Part shown: in pieces, positions 1 to 7,078 of the stretch
How the letters are laid out: each line of letters opens with the position of its first letter
Position numbering within the stretch: position 1 is the stretch's first letter
Assembly (NCBI GenBank): GCA_003171295.1
Contig: PMYF01000345.1
Span: forward strand, 1-22,607
Source of the DNA: Acidobacteriota bacterium
GTDB taxonomy: Bacteria; Acidobacteriota; Terriglobia; UBA7540
Length of the DNA stretch: 22,607 nt
Direction of reading: 5' to 3'
Notes under the pieces: model-generated
Database searches by the model: none
What the model was told of the DNA's origin: nothing
What the model saw: the letters and a program-made list of their open reading frames with translations, nothing else
Program-made: the position numbers and the translations under genes

Positions 1-59
1 GGACCTGCATTTGGGATGTGCGATTGATGTGACAAACTTGAGAGACACCACACTAGAAG

Positions 60-1223
60 CTAGCAGCTAGTAGCCGTCCTCCCCCTCACCAGCATGTACT
101 TCACCGCCGCCTCCAGCTCCGCCCGCGTCACGTCCTCCACCACGCCCGCGTCGCCAATCCCCACCGGCAGCACGAACCGTCTCACTCCGCCCACATTCTT
201 CTTATCGCTGCCCGTCGCAGCCATCACCCGGGCCGCCTGCGCCTTCAGCTTCGGCAAAGGCCCATAGCGATAGATCAGCTTCTCCAGCCGTTCCATCTGG
301 CCGCCGCTGATCGTCCCCCGCCGCCGCGCCACAGCCAGCGCCGCCACCATGCCCCAGCCCACCGCCTCGCCGTGCAGCATCGCCTTGTAACGTGTGGCCT
401 GCTCCAGCGCGTGGCCCACCGTGTGCCCAAAGTTTAAAATCATGCGCAGCCCGCTCTCGCGCTCGTCCCTCCGCACCACCTCGGCCTTCATCCGCACCGA
501 CGCGGCAATCACCCGCTCCAGCGCCCTCGGCTCCCGCTTCAGGATCTCCTCCGCATGTTCCTCCATGAACCGCACCAGCGTCCGGTCGCGGATGATCCCC
601 GCCTTCACGCTCTCCATCAGCCCCGCGCGCAATTCGCGGTCGGGCAGCGTTCCCAGCACGCCCGTGTCGGCAAACACCGCCCGCGGCTGCAAAAAATTCC
701 CCACCAGGTTCTTGCCCTCCGGCAGGTTCACGCCCACCTTGCCGCCCACGCTCGAATCCACCTGCGCCAAAAACGTCGTCGGAACCTGGACATAGTTGAT
801 CCCGCGCATGAACACCGCGGCCACAAATCCGCCCACGTCGCCCACAATGCCGCCGCCAAAGGCAATCAGCAAGCTACCCCGGTCGCCCCCCGCCCGCACC
901 ATCTCGCGCGTCAGCCGCTCCACTTGGGCCAAAGTCTTGTACCGCTCGCCCGCCGGCAAAAACAGCGTCACCGGCGGCTCCCCCCCCGCTCCCTCGAACG
1001 ACCGCAAAAACGCCTTCCCCCACAGCGCCCAGATCTCCGGCGACGTCAGCACAAACACACGCCGGGCCTGTCCGCCGGGGAGGAGCAGTCTGCCCACAGC
1101 TCTCTCGATGCGCGGCGTCAGCGTCTCCACCACGCCGCTCCCGATCACCACGTCGTACTTCGCCGATGCCGTCTCTACTCGTATCGTCTGCACAGTGACT
1201 TCATCGTAAATGCTGACTGTCAT
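60..1223 (-). CDS. aroB: 3-dehydroquinate synthase
   Basis: Cytoplasmic shikimate-pathway enzyme converting DAHP to 3-dehydroquinate with NAD and a divalent metal. The protein shows the NAD-binding GGGIVGDVGGFVAA stretch, the VPTTFLAQVDSSVGGKVGVN block with the substrate-binding lysine, and the metal-binding NFGHTVGHALE and LHGEAVGWGM histidine motifs, all in family order. I chose the ATG at 1221-1223 (MTVSIYDEV, 387 residues), because the longer reading starts inside the divergent gene's start region and adds 26 residues without family character. No clear Shine-Dalgarno precedes it. The last codons (TATSC) are written in a CTAGCAGCTAGTAG simple repeat resembling the heptamer tracts elsewhere in the window, so the extreme C-terminus may be repeat-derived. 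It is transcribed away from the accessory block that starts 67 bp upstream. Family identity is very secure; the start is likely. Confidence 0.95.
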   Translation of the reverse strand: MTVSIYDEVTVQTIRVETASAKYDVVIGSGVVETLTPRIERAVGRLLLPGGQARRVFVLTSPEIWALWGKAFLRSFEGAGGEPPVTLFLPAGERYKTLAQVERLTREMVRAGGDRGSLLIAFGGGIVGDVGGFVAAVFMRGINYVQVPTTFLAQVDSSVGGKVGVNLPEGKNLVGNFLQPRAVFADTGVLGTLPDRELRAGLMESVKAGIIRDRTLVRFMEEHAEEILKREPRALERVIAASVRMKAEVVRRDERESGLRMILNFGHTVGHALEQATRYKAMLHGEAVGWGMVAALAVARRRGTISGGQMERLEKLIYRYGPLPKLKAQAARVMAATGSDKKNVGGVRRFVLPVGIGDAGVVEDVTRAELEAAVKYMLVRGRTATSC

Positions 1224-1267
1224 CTGAAACCACGGATTGCGCCAGAGAGCTGAGACAATGTTCGGTC

Positions 1268-1273
1268 TATAAT
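1268..1273 (+). promoter_or_regulatory. possible -10 box for the DUF262-HEPN unit
   Basis: A perfect TATAAT lies 17 nt before the ATG at 1291, in the 67-bp gap between the divergent aroB and DUF262 genes. A convincing -35 at 16-18 nt spacing was not found. The implied leader would be only about 10 nt, with a weak AGGA (1282-1285) as ribosome site. Confidence 0.35.
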
Positions 1274-1290
1274 CGCTTGTTAGGATTGCC

Positions 1291-2487
1291 ATGCCCACCA
1301 AATTTCTTGCCGACCAAGAATATCTCTATGACGGTGGAGACGTCTCTGCCGAGTCTGAAGAGGATCTCATAGGGGTCACAGCTGCATCTCTGAGCAACGC
1401 CGTCGTGTGGGGCACCGACTGGACGGCGGGCACAATCGTCGACCAACTGAGACGCGGCACGATCACGCTGGATCCAACGTTTCAGCGTCGAGAGGCGTGG
1501 ACGGACGACCGAAAAAGCCGTTTTATTGAGTCTCTGATCCTCGGCCTGCCAATACCACAGCTTGTCCTCGCGGAAAGTAACCAGGCCAAGGGAAAGTTCA
1601 TCGTGATCGACGGCAAACAGCGTTTGCTTAGCCTGTCGAGATTTACAGGCGTCGGGCTCGCTCCTGACCAGGTGCCGCTGACTCTTTCCGGACTTAAGGT
1701 TCGGAGCGACCTAAACAAGAGCACCTATTCGTCAATCAAGAGCAATGTGAAGTTCGAGAATTTGGTCTCAGCGTTCGAGAATCAGCCAATTCGAACCGTC
1801 GTCATCAGGGGATGGAAGACAGAGGAGGTGCTATACACGATCTTTCACCGCCTGAACACTGGTAGTGTGCCTCTTTCCGCACAAGAACTCCGGCAGGCAT
1901 TGCACCCTGGACCGTTTCTCAGCTTCGCAGCAAGATTTTCGGAACAAAGCCAGCCCTTAAAGAGACTTCTCGGTCTATCAAAGCCGGATTTTCGAATGCG
2001 CGATGTGGAATTGGTGGTCAGATACTTCGCATTTGATCTATTCCTGCCTCAGTATCGAGGAAACCTGAAGGGCTTCCTAGACAAAGCATGCGACGACCTG
2101 AACAAGAACTGGCAATCGATGGAGCCGCGGCTACGGGACATTGCCTCTCAGATGGACGAAGTGGTCCAGGCTGCGGCGAAAATCTTCTCCAGTGAGCACG
2201 TTTTCCGGAAGTGGGTCGGGGGAAGTTATGAGGGCCAACTTAATCGCGCAATATTCGACGTCGTCGCCAAATCGCTCGGCAATCCAACCGCCCGAGCAGC
2301 CGCGCTGAAACAAAAGGCAAAGGTGGTCCAAGCCTTCAAAGATATTTGCGCCGACAAGGACTTCCGGTCCGCGGTCGAATCAACAACCAAGAGCAAGGCC
2401 GCCGTAAGGATAAGGTTCTCGAAGTGGTTCAAGGTTTTTGGTGCGGCTATAGGGAAGAATCTTCCGCTTGCACTACCTCCGGAATAG
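1291..2487 (+). CDS. DUF262 domain protein (ParB/GmrS-like), probable defence component
   Basis: A 398-residue protein with the hallmarks of DUF262: FQRREAW (64-70), SLILGLPIP (81-89), IVIDGKQRLLSL with the DGKQR variant of the DGQQR motif (107-111), and FHRLNTGSVPLSAQELRQAL (185-204). Known DUF262 proteins (the GmrSD type IV restriction enzyme, SspE) have a ParB-like fold with NTP-dependent activity controlling a nuclease, and act in phage defence. No HNH or DUF1524 nuclease motif is seen in the C-terminal half, so effector activity probably comes from the HEPN gene that starts 8 nt after this stop. Both genes are clearly less GC-rich than aroB or the pump genes, suggesting horizontal transfer. 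Seen: motifs, spacing, composition. Inferred: defence role and partnership. Confidence 0.85.
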   Translation: MPTKFLADQEYLYDGGDVSAESEEDLIGVTAASLSNAVVWGTDWTAGTIVDQLRRGTITLDPTFQRREAWTDDRKSRFIESLILGLPIPQLVLAESNQAKGKFIVIDGKQRLLSLSRFTGVGLAPDQVPLTLSGLKVRSDLNKSTYSSIKSNVKFENLVSAFENQPIRTVVIRGWKTEEVLYTIFHRLNTGSVPLSAQELRQALHPGPFLSFAARFSEQSQPLKRLLGLSKPDFRMRDVELVVRYFAFDLFLPQYRGNLKGFLDKACDDLNKNWQSMEPRLRDIASQMDEVVQAAAKIFSSEHVFRKWVGGSYEGQLNRAIFDVVAKSLGNPTARAAALKQKAKVVQAFKDICADKDFRSAVESTTKSKAAVRIRFSKWFKVFGAAIGKNLPLALPPE

Positions 2488-2495
2488 TTGGCTCT

Positions 2496-3110
2496 ATGGC
2501 TAAAGGATCGAACAATTACAGACGTCTTAAATCGCGGCTCGGCCAGTTGCGCAAGCATCTCCTCTATTTTCTTCCTGACCCCCCGGTATCTCAAATCTCC
2601 TACTCCGATCGCGAGATAGACTCCACGCGAGCGTATGTTGTCCTTGTGCATGCCGAAATTGAATCGTTTTGCGAAGAGCTTGTTCGCGGCAAGGCACAAG
2701 CTGCAAAGCTGGCCTTCGATACGAGCGGTGAGGTAAAGCCGATCCTGCGCAGGATGGTTGCATATTATGTGGCGCGAAAGGGGAGGTCGTGGGGTGATGT
2801 GCTTAGCCCGCCTGCAAAAGTTGTGCGCTCCACATTTGAGTCCTATAAAACATCTATCGAAGAAAACCATGGGGTAAGACGCAAGAACTTAGAGAAGCTT
2901 CTTTTCCCATTGGGAATCCACGATAAGCATCTAAATAAGCTCATGACTTGGCTCGCGCAAATGGATTCGTTTGGCAAGGACCGGGGCGGACTAGCACACC
3001 GCAGCATAGGAGCTCAACAAGCACCTGACCCGTTGTCTCAGTTGGTGACCGTCAACCAGCTCCTCAATGGCCTATTGGAGCTCGACCGAATCGTCGGGCG
3101 AATTCGTTGA
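2496..3110 (+). CDS. HEPN-type (MAE_28990/RiboL-PSP-like) putative RNase
   Basis: A 204-residue, mostly helical protein. The ATG at 2496 lies 8 nt after the DUF262 stop; a longer reading from 2346 would overlap the upstream gene by 142 nt and is less likely. The N-terminal helix contains YVVLVHAEIESFCEELV (48-64), the pattern seen in HEPN proteins of the MAE_28990/MAE_18760 and RiboL-PSP groups. Near the end DRGGLAHRS (162-170) supplies an R-x4-H motif (R163, H168), the HEPN RNase active site; the polar residue usual after the Arg is Gly here. HEPN domains typically cut RNA in toxin-antitoxin and abortive-infection systems. The translation-coupled spacing with a DUF262 gene recalls pairs found repeatedly in bacteria. 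The family call is by motif and context only; subfamily unresolved. Confidence 0.7.
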   Translation: MAKGSNNYRRLKSRLGQLRKHLLYFLPDPPVSQISYSDREIDSTRAYVVLVHAEIESFCEELVRGKAQAAKLAFDTSGEVKPILRRMVAYYVARKGRSWGDVLSPPAKVVRSTFESYKTSIEENHGVRRKNLEKLLFPLGIHDKHLNKLMTWLAQMDSFGKDRGGLAHRSIGAQQAPDPLSQLVTVNQLLNGLLELDRIVGRIR

Positions 3111-3118
3111 CGAGCTCT

Positions 3119-3213
3119 GCCGGGTGCCCCAGGTCTCGCTTCTGAGACCTGGGAAGAGAAGTGATGAGTACTCTCCTCACCCCGCCGCCCGCATCTCCTC
3201 CCGCACCATCTCC
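3119..3213. repeat. direct repeat copy 1 with hairpin and brnA-like tail remnant
   Basis: About 95 bp, near-identical to 4135-4233. It starts GCCGGGTGCCCC, contains a 10-bp hairpin (CCCAGGTCTC / GAGACCTGGG, 3128-3153, loop GCTTCT), and continues into bases that on the minus strand encode MVREEMRAAG-stop, matching the REEVRAAG C-terminus of the BrnA antitoxin encoded in copy 2. Together the two copies flank the TonB_C gene. Confidence 0.8.
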
Positions 3214-3215
3214 CA
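3177..3215 (-). pseudogene. 3' remnant of a brnA-like antitoxin gene
   Basis: The minus strand here reads MVREEMRAAG followed by TGA, closely similar to the last residues (IVREEVRAAG) of the intact BrnA at 4193-4459. Similarity fades upstream of these codons, and no ribbon-helix-helix core remains. It is either a fragment of a duplicated antitoxin gene or a repeat element that happens to supply C-terminal codons to the intact gene. The DNA similarity is plain; the history is not. Confidence 0.4.
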
Positions 3216-3255
3216 CCGCGCACCGGATTCAGTGCTAGACTTTTCCCACCAACCC

Positions 3256-3260
3256 AGGAG
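3256..3260 (+). promoter_or_regulatory. Shine-Dalgarno that fixes a GTG start
   Basis: AGGAG lies 7 nt before the GTG at 3268. It selects this GTG over the upstream ATG at 3067, which lies within the HEPN gene and would add 67 residues without protein character. Confidence 0.7.
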
Positions 3261-3267
3261 AACCCCC

Positions 3268-4125
3268 GTGCGCCGCGAACCTGCATTCGCTTTTGCTGCC
3301 TTGCTTTGTGTCGGCTTCGCTGCCGGACAACAAGCCGCCCCGCCCACTCCGCCTTCCGCTGCGGATTCGCAATCCGGCGCCATGGCCGTCTACTATGCAG
3401 GCCCCGGCGTCACTGCGCCGTCGCTGCTCCCGATCACCTTTACCGACGTGGTGGCCTCCGGTCAATGCAAAAAACTCGATGGCACTGCCGAGCTATCGGC
3501 GTTCGTCGATGCTCAAGGCATCCCGCGCTATGTCTTCCTTCTTCAACCCATCGGCAACAATCTCGATAAAGTTGCGATCTATATTGCCGACGCAGACCGA
3601 TTCAATCCCGGCACGCGCAACGGACAGCCCGCCGCCGTCGCCGCCACTATTAAGGCCAGCATCCAATCCTGCATCGAAGAAAAGAACGACGAGCACGGTC
3701 AGAAGATCCACTTCCTCCAGCTTCGTTCTATGCCTCAGCAGCAGGTCGATCTCCAGCGGTCTGCATCGAAAGACGCATCCATCGTTTTGGACGGTCCCAC
3801 TCCCGCCCCAACAGATAACTCCACTCTCGTTCCATACAAGGTTGGCGGACGCGTCAGCGCTCCAATCTTATTGAAATCGGGAGAAGTCGAATATTCTGAC
3901 TACGCGCGAAAACAAAAAATCAGCGGCGTCTGTATCGTCTCGCTCATTGTCGATGCATCCGGTATGCCGCAGAATGTCCACTTAGTCAAAAGCCTGGAAT
4001 CTGGCCTTGACCAGAACGCGATCAACGCAGTCAGCCAATATCGCTTCAAGCCAGCCATGAAAAACGGCACAACACCCGTTCCGGTCCAGATCACAGTCAC
4101 AGTGGACTTCCGGCTCTACAACTGA
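3268..4125 (+). CDS. secreted/periplasmic protein with two TonB_C-like domains
   Basis: 285 residues from a GTG start backed by AGGAG. An N-terminal signal sequence (MRREPAFAFAALLCVGFAAGQQ) precedes a Pro/Ala-rich stretch. The C-terminal half (about 193-283) is a typical TonB_C domain: VGGRVSAPILL, GVCIVSLIVDASGMPQNVHLV, LDQNAINAVSQYRFKPAMKNGTPVPVQITV. The first half (about 66-137) has the same layout in weaker form (GTAELSAFVDAQGIPRYVFL, then RFNPGTRNGQPAAV), so the protein looks like a tandem of two TonB_C folds. Unlike classical TonB there is no long proline-rich spanner, so coupling an outer-membrane receptor to ExbBD is doubtful; many acidobacterial proteins annotated as energy transducer TonB look like this and have no proven role. 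Direct repeats flank the gene, suggesting it moved or was duplicated as a cassette. Confidence 0.75.
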   Translation: MRREPAFAFAALLCVGFAAGQQAAPPTPPSAADSQSGAMAVYYAGPGVTAPSLLPITFTDVVASGQCKKLDGTAELSAFVDAQGIPRYVFLLQPIGNNLDKVAIYIADADRFNPGTRNGQPAAVAATIKASIQSCIEEKNDEHGQKIHFLQLRSMPQQQVDLQRSASKDASIVLDGPTPAPTDNSTLVPYKVGGRVSAPILLKSGEVEYSDYARKQKISGVCIVSLIVDASGMPQNVHLVKSLESGLDQNAINAVSQYRFKPAMKNGTTPVPVQITVTVDFRLYN

Positions 4126-4134
4126 GTTGTATTC

Positions 4135-4233
4135 GCCGGCTGCCCCAGGTCTCGCTTCTGAGACCTGGAAAGAGAAGTGATGAGTAGTCTCTTCACCCCG
4201 CCGCCCGCACCTCTTCCCGCACAATCCGCCGCA
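4135..4233. repeat. direct repeat copy 2 (includes brnA 3' end)
   Basis: Second copy of the 3119-3213 repeat, with the same hairpin (CCAGGTCTC / GAGACCTGG, 4145-4168, loop GCTTCT) and following AGAGAAGTGATGAGTA segment, running into the last codons of brnA on the minus strand. The hairpin lies just after the convergent brnA and TonB_C genes and may also serve as a terminator, though no T-run follows. Confidence 0.8.
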
Positions 4234-4459
4234 GCGTCTCTTCGAGCTTCGGAGCCTTCCCTTCCACGTGCCGCCGCAGGGCTTCGTTGATGAGCGTCTG
4301 ATACCCCATCGCCCCTCCCGAAGCATCGGCCTCTTTCAGAAAGTGATCCACCAGATCCTCATCCAGCCGGATTGTGATCCGCGTCTTGCCGCGCGGCTCC
4401 GACTCCGGAGCTGTAATCCTTCCCCGCTTTCCGTGGCTGAAATCGTATCCCTGCTTCAT
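4193..4459 (-). CDS. brnA: BrnA-type antitoxin (ribbon-helix-helix)
   Basis: 88 residues starting at MKQGYDFSHGKRGRI. The core KTRITIRLDEDLVDHFLKEADASGGAMGYQTLINEALRRHV is the RHH/CopG-like fold of BrnA antitoxins: a basic beta strand for operator binding, followed by two helices. BrnA neutralises the BrnT RNase and, with it, represses the operon. The ATG overlaps the brnT stop by 4 nt (ATGA, 4456-4459), so the two are translationally coupled with the toxin first, the usual BrnTA order. A longer upstream reading would overlap brnT by 85 nt and was not chosen. The last ten or so residues lie in the repeat shared with 3119-3213. Identity is well supported by motif and partner. Confidence 0.88.
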   Translation of the reverse strand: MKQGYDFSHGKRGRITAPESEPRGKTRITIRLDEDLVDHFLKEADASGGAMGYQTLINEALRRHVEGKAPKLEETLRRIVREEVRAAG

Positions 4460-4743
4460 CTCGACTCCTCGTATTGGCTGCGCTCGCGCGGCTCCGCGGT
4501 TCGCGCCGAAATGATGCGAATGTTCTTGCCGCGATGACAATAAACCACCACCAGAACCCGTTCCTTCGCCCCCATTCCGATCGAAACGAACCTCACCTCA
4601 TGCGGGTCAGAACTATCGTCCGTAATGGTGATGGCCTCGTCGTCTTCAAACACCGGCAATGACTCTGCAAACCAGACCCCATGCTTTCTGTAATTCGCTT
4701 CCGCCTTCCCAACGTCCCATTCGAAGGCCAAGTCACACCTCAT
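4456..4743 (-). CDS. brnT: BrnT-type ribonuclease toxin
   Basis: 95 residues from the ATG at 4741-4743. The family pattern is complete: FEWDVGKAEANYRKHGVWFAE, PVFEDDEAITITDD, EVRFVSIGMGAKERVLVVVY, and NIRIISARTAEPRERSQYEE. BrnT has a RelE-like fold and cleaves RNA, arresting growth when BrnA is depleted. The start is uncertain. A GTG at 4767 would add 8 residues. A TTG at 4729-4731 would give MAFEWDVGK, the form most BrnT proteins begin with, preceded by GAGG (4741-4738 on the minus strand). The strongest promoter here has its -10 overlapping the ATG, which favours a start downstream of it. Toxin identity is secure; the exact N-terminus is not. Confidence 0.88.
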   Translation of the reverse strand: MRCDLAFEWDVGKAEANYRKHGVWFAESLPVFEDDEAITITDDSSDPHEVRFVSIGMGAKERVLVVVYCHRGKNIRIISARTAEPRERSQYEESR

Positions 4744-4771
4744 TATATGCACAAGTTGTGCATACACTCAA
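4742..4771 (-). promoter_or_regulatory. brnTA promoter with palindromic operator in the spacer
   Basis: On the minus strand TTGAGT (4771-4766) and TATAAT (4747-4742) are separated by 18 bp, a good sigma-70 arrangement. The spacer is almost filled by a perfect palindrome, TATGCACAAGTTGTGCATA in plus-strand reading (4746-4764, 9+1+9). A repressor bound there would occlude RNA polymerase. BrnA-containing complexes are known to autoregulate, so this is the probable BrnA operator. Predicted transcription start is near 4735. Confidence 0.7.
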
Positions 4772-4824
4772 GCGATGGTCGCAAACTCGCGTATATACCC
4801 GGGTTCCTGCCGGGTGCCCGGCGC

Positions 4825-4860
4825 CCCATCCTTCCCGCGCTCTTATTCCGGAAGGATGGG
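4825..4860. repeat. dispersed hairpin repeat (type CCATCCTTCC), copy 1
   Basis: An 11-bp perfect stem CCCATCCTTCC / GGAAGGATGGG with a 14-nt loop, preceded by a GGGTGCCCGGCGCC head and followed by ATACCCG. Related copies are at 6470-6504 and 7046-7078. It lies downstream of the S41 peptidase gene and upstream of brnT. Confidence 0.75.
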
Positions 4861-4938
4861 ATACCCGAAACCTCTGCAATACCACTCCCCGCCCAGCGCG
4901 CCTCCACCACGGAGGAAATCGTCGCGTCGAAGCCGGAA

Positions 4939-6240
4939 TCAGTCCTTCGGCCATTCGTACGGAAATAGCTTCCCAGCCTCTTCCGGACTTATTTCCACAT
5001 TCAGCAGTTCCGCTGCTTTGGCCAGCGCGGGATCGCGGCCATTCGCAAGGTCAGTTGCCGCCGGCAGAACCACAACATCCGGAACCACTCCTCGATGCTC
5101 CAGGCTGTGGCCATCGGCCATGATCAGATCCGCCGAAGTCACCGAAACTCCGTAGAGAATGAATGGATTGGTGCCTATTTCGTGGCCGTAATATTCGGCT
5201 TCCATGACCATCCCTGCACTCCGGTCGCCGACCACAAGGCCTCTTTTTTCTAACTGGACTACGCGTGCAAAAATCTCCGACGCGGAAGCGGACCCACTGT
5301 CGATCAGAACCACCAGTTTGCCCGTATACCCGTGGTGTTCAGGCTTAATCTCAACCGCCTTCGTTTTGCCTCTGCTAACGCGGTCGGCGATCTTCACCTT
5401 TTTGTCGAACATTCCTCCGAGAACGGCCTGGAGGGTTTCCACGCTGCCTCCAGGGTTGCCACGTAGGTCGAGAATGACGGCGCTGTGCTTCCGCATCTTC
5501 CCCACCAGGGTGTCCAGGTCTGGAGGAAGCAGCAAGAACCCCGAAATCCTCACGATCAGCAGGTCATCGCCTCTCTCTGCATAGCGAAGGAGCAAGGAGC
5601 CTTCTTGATCGTTCATCTGGAGTTCAAAATCAAAGATTCCGTTGACCGCCGGAAGCTGCCGAAACTTTGCCATCACGTCCACTCGGCTCTCGTTGCCGGC
5701 AAGAGTGACAAGATTCAGACTGAGTCCTGGCTGCGGTCGCAGGGTCCAGAAGACATATTCCATCTTCCAGAAGTCCTTGCGATTGGGCGCAAAGTCATTT
5801 ACAGTCACGATCTCGTCTCCCGGCTTCACGCCCTTCGCTTCCGCATCGCTGCCCGGACGGACACGGGTCACGTAACAGCGGTCGCCGACCATCTGCATCT
5901 GAAAACCATAATCGTTGATGTACGGCCGCGGCGGAGGCACAAAGAACGTGTGGGAATCATCAAGGCTGATGAGTGCCGCGGCAATGTGAGCAATCGCTAA
6001 ATTCAGCGAATCCGAACTGTCGATCTGCGTCTTTGCCTCGCGAACCCTGGCATCCCAGTCAATGCCGTGTAATTGCGGATCGTAATAATGCCTCTTCACG
6101 TCGCTCGCGACGTCCTGGAGCATGGCCTGTACTTCCCGGCGTTGAGACCGTGTGTACTCCTGCGGCTGGCATATTCCTGCCACGCATACAAATGCCATGC
6201 AACTTGCCGCGGCGCGGGAAATCAAAGGACTCGTTCGCAT
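4939..6240 (-). CDS. secreted S41-family (CtpA-like) peptidase
   Basis: 433 residues, with the ATG at 6238-6240 preceded by a strong GGAAGGAG. An N-terminal signal sequence (about 1-25, hydrophobic AASCMAFVCVAGIC) directs export, possibly with lipid attachment at one of its cysteines. A PDZ-like segment (about 110-150: VTRVRPGSDAEAKGVKPGDEIVTVNDF) precedes the peptidase core: VILDLRGNPGG (about 254-264), LIDSGSASASEIFA with the expected nucleophile Ser318, and GLVVGDRSAG (333-342). By spacing from CtpA/Prc (Ser to Lys is 25 residues) the catalytic Lys position holds Met343, so the classical Ser-Lys dyad is missing; another tetrad, as in tricorn-type S41 enzymes, or loss of activity is possible. 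It appears monocistronic. Family certain, activity not. Confidence 0.88.
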   Translation of the reverse strand: MRTSPLISRAAASCMAFVCVAGICQPQEYTRSQRREVQAMLQDVASDVKRHYYDPQLHGIDWDARVREAKTQIDSSDSLNLAIAHIAAALISLDDSHTFFVPPPRPYINDYGFQMQMVGDRCYVTRVRPGSDAEAKGVKPGDEIVTVNDFAPNRKDFWKMEYVFWTLRPQPGLSLNLVTLAGNESRVDVMAKFRQLPAVNGIFDFELQMNDQEGSLLLRYAERGDDLLIVRISGFLLLPPDLDTLVGKMRKHSAVILDLRGNPGGSVETLQAVLGGMFDKKVKIADRVSRGKTKAVEIKPEHHGYTGKLVVLIDSGSASASEIFARVVQLEKRGLVVGDRSAGMVMEAEYYGHEIGTNPFILYGVSVTSADLIMADGHSLEHRGVVPDVVVLPAATDLANGRDPALAKAAELLNVEISPEEAGKLFPYEWPKD

Positions 6241-6469
6241 TAGAAACTCCTTCCTGGCGTGCCAAATTGCGGCGAAAAGGACATGTCCCCTCCCACTGGG
6301 GAGGAAGTTTCATTGCAGGTTCAAAGAATGCAGTTTGTGTTGGAGCAATCTTAGCGTAGAACTGCTGCTGGCGGATGTTCCACCCTCGCTGGGCACTTGT
6401 TTTACTGCGGTCGGGGCAGGCTAACGCAAACCCTGTTACCCCGCCATCGTTAACTCCCCAGCCGGGTGC

Positions 6470-6504
6470 CCCATCCTTCCGGCGCTCTTTGCCGGAAGGG
6501 TGGG
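6470..6504. repeat. dispersed hairpin repeat, copy 2
   Basis: A 14-bp stem (CCCATCCTTCCGGC / GCCGGAAGGGTGGG, one G-T wobble) with loop GCTCTTT. It is preceded by the GCCGGGTGCC head (6461-6470) and followed by ATACC. Nearly identical to 7046-7078. Confidence 0.85.
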
Positions 6505-6980
6505 ATACCATCAGACCAACCCACCTCGGTCATCCTGTGCGAAGATCGCAGGCGCTATCGGAGTCGAATGGGGATCTGCGGTTGTTTCTGGCATGCCTTC
6601 GCGTTGTCAAGAGGGCCAACCGCTAACCTTCCCGCATCCCCTTGATTCCATATCACATTATTTTTTCAATCCCTTGCAGGTTATTTCCGCCAATCCGCTA
6701 GACTGGTCAATAGTTGGACAGAGCGATCTCCTTAAGTTGGCGGGCGGTTCGAGAATGTCGGGCTGAGCATGACCGGCGTTCTCGCGCCGCCCACCTTTTT
6801 CGGAGCCGTTCTTCCCAAAGAATCGCACCAAAAACGGTGCAAATCGCCGAAAAAACGCGCCGCAAGGCTCTCCGAGCGCCCGTAACTCATTTGTTGTCTA
6901 GACTCTGCAAATAAGTTGCTTTAGAATCAAGGCCTTAGAGCGCCAAACATGCGCCAACCTCATGAATCCAGGGAACTTAT

Positions 6981-7033
6981 TTTCAGAGATGGGGGAGGGG
7001 GGGCCCCCCTGAAATATGACCCCCAAGTCATAT
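6981..7033. repeat. G/C homopolymer block with nested inverted repeats
   Basis: TTTCAG (6981-6986) and CTGAAA (7009-7014) bracket GGGGGAGGGGGGG followed by six C, giving a G:C hairpin. Immediately after, ATATGAC (7014-7020) pairs with GTCATAT (7027-7033) across a CCCCAA loop. It abuts hairpin repeat copy 3. Likely part of a dispersed repeat; no coding potential. Confidence 0.6.
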
Positions 7034-7045
7034 CGGCCGGGTGCG

Positions 7046-7078
7046 CCATCCTTCCGGCGCTCTTTGCCGGAAGGGTGG
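7046..7078. repeat. dispersed hairpin repeat, copy 3
   Basis: A 13-bp stem (CCATCCTTCCGGC / GCCGGAAGGGTGG, one wobble) and loop GCTCTTT, preceded by GGCCGGGTGCG and followed by GATACC. Same family and orientation as copy 2. Confidence 0.85.

Noticed and set aside
2226..2870. 214-codon minus-strand frame across the DUF262/HEPN junction
   Set aside because: Antisense to two motif-bearing genes; no domain and no ribosome site recognised.
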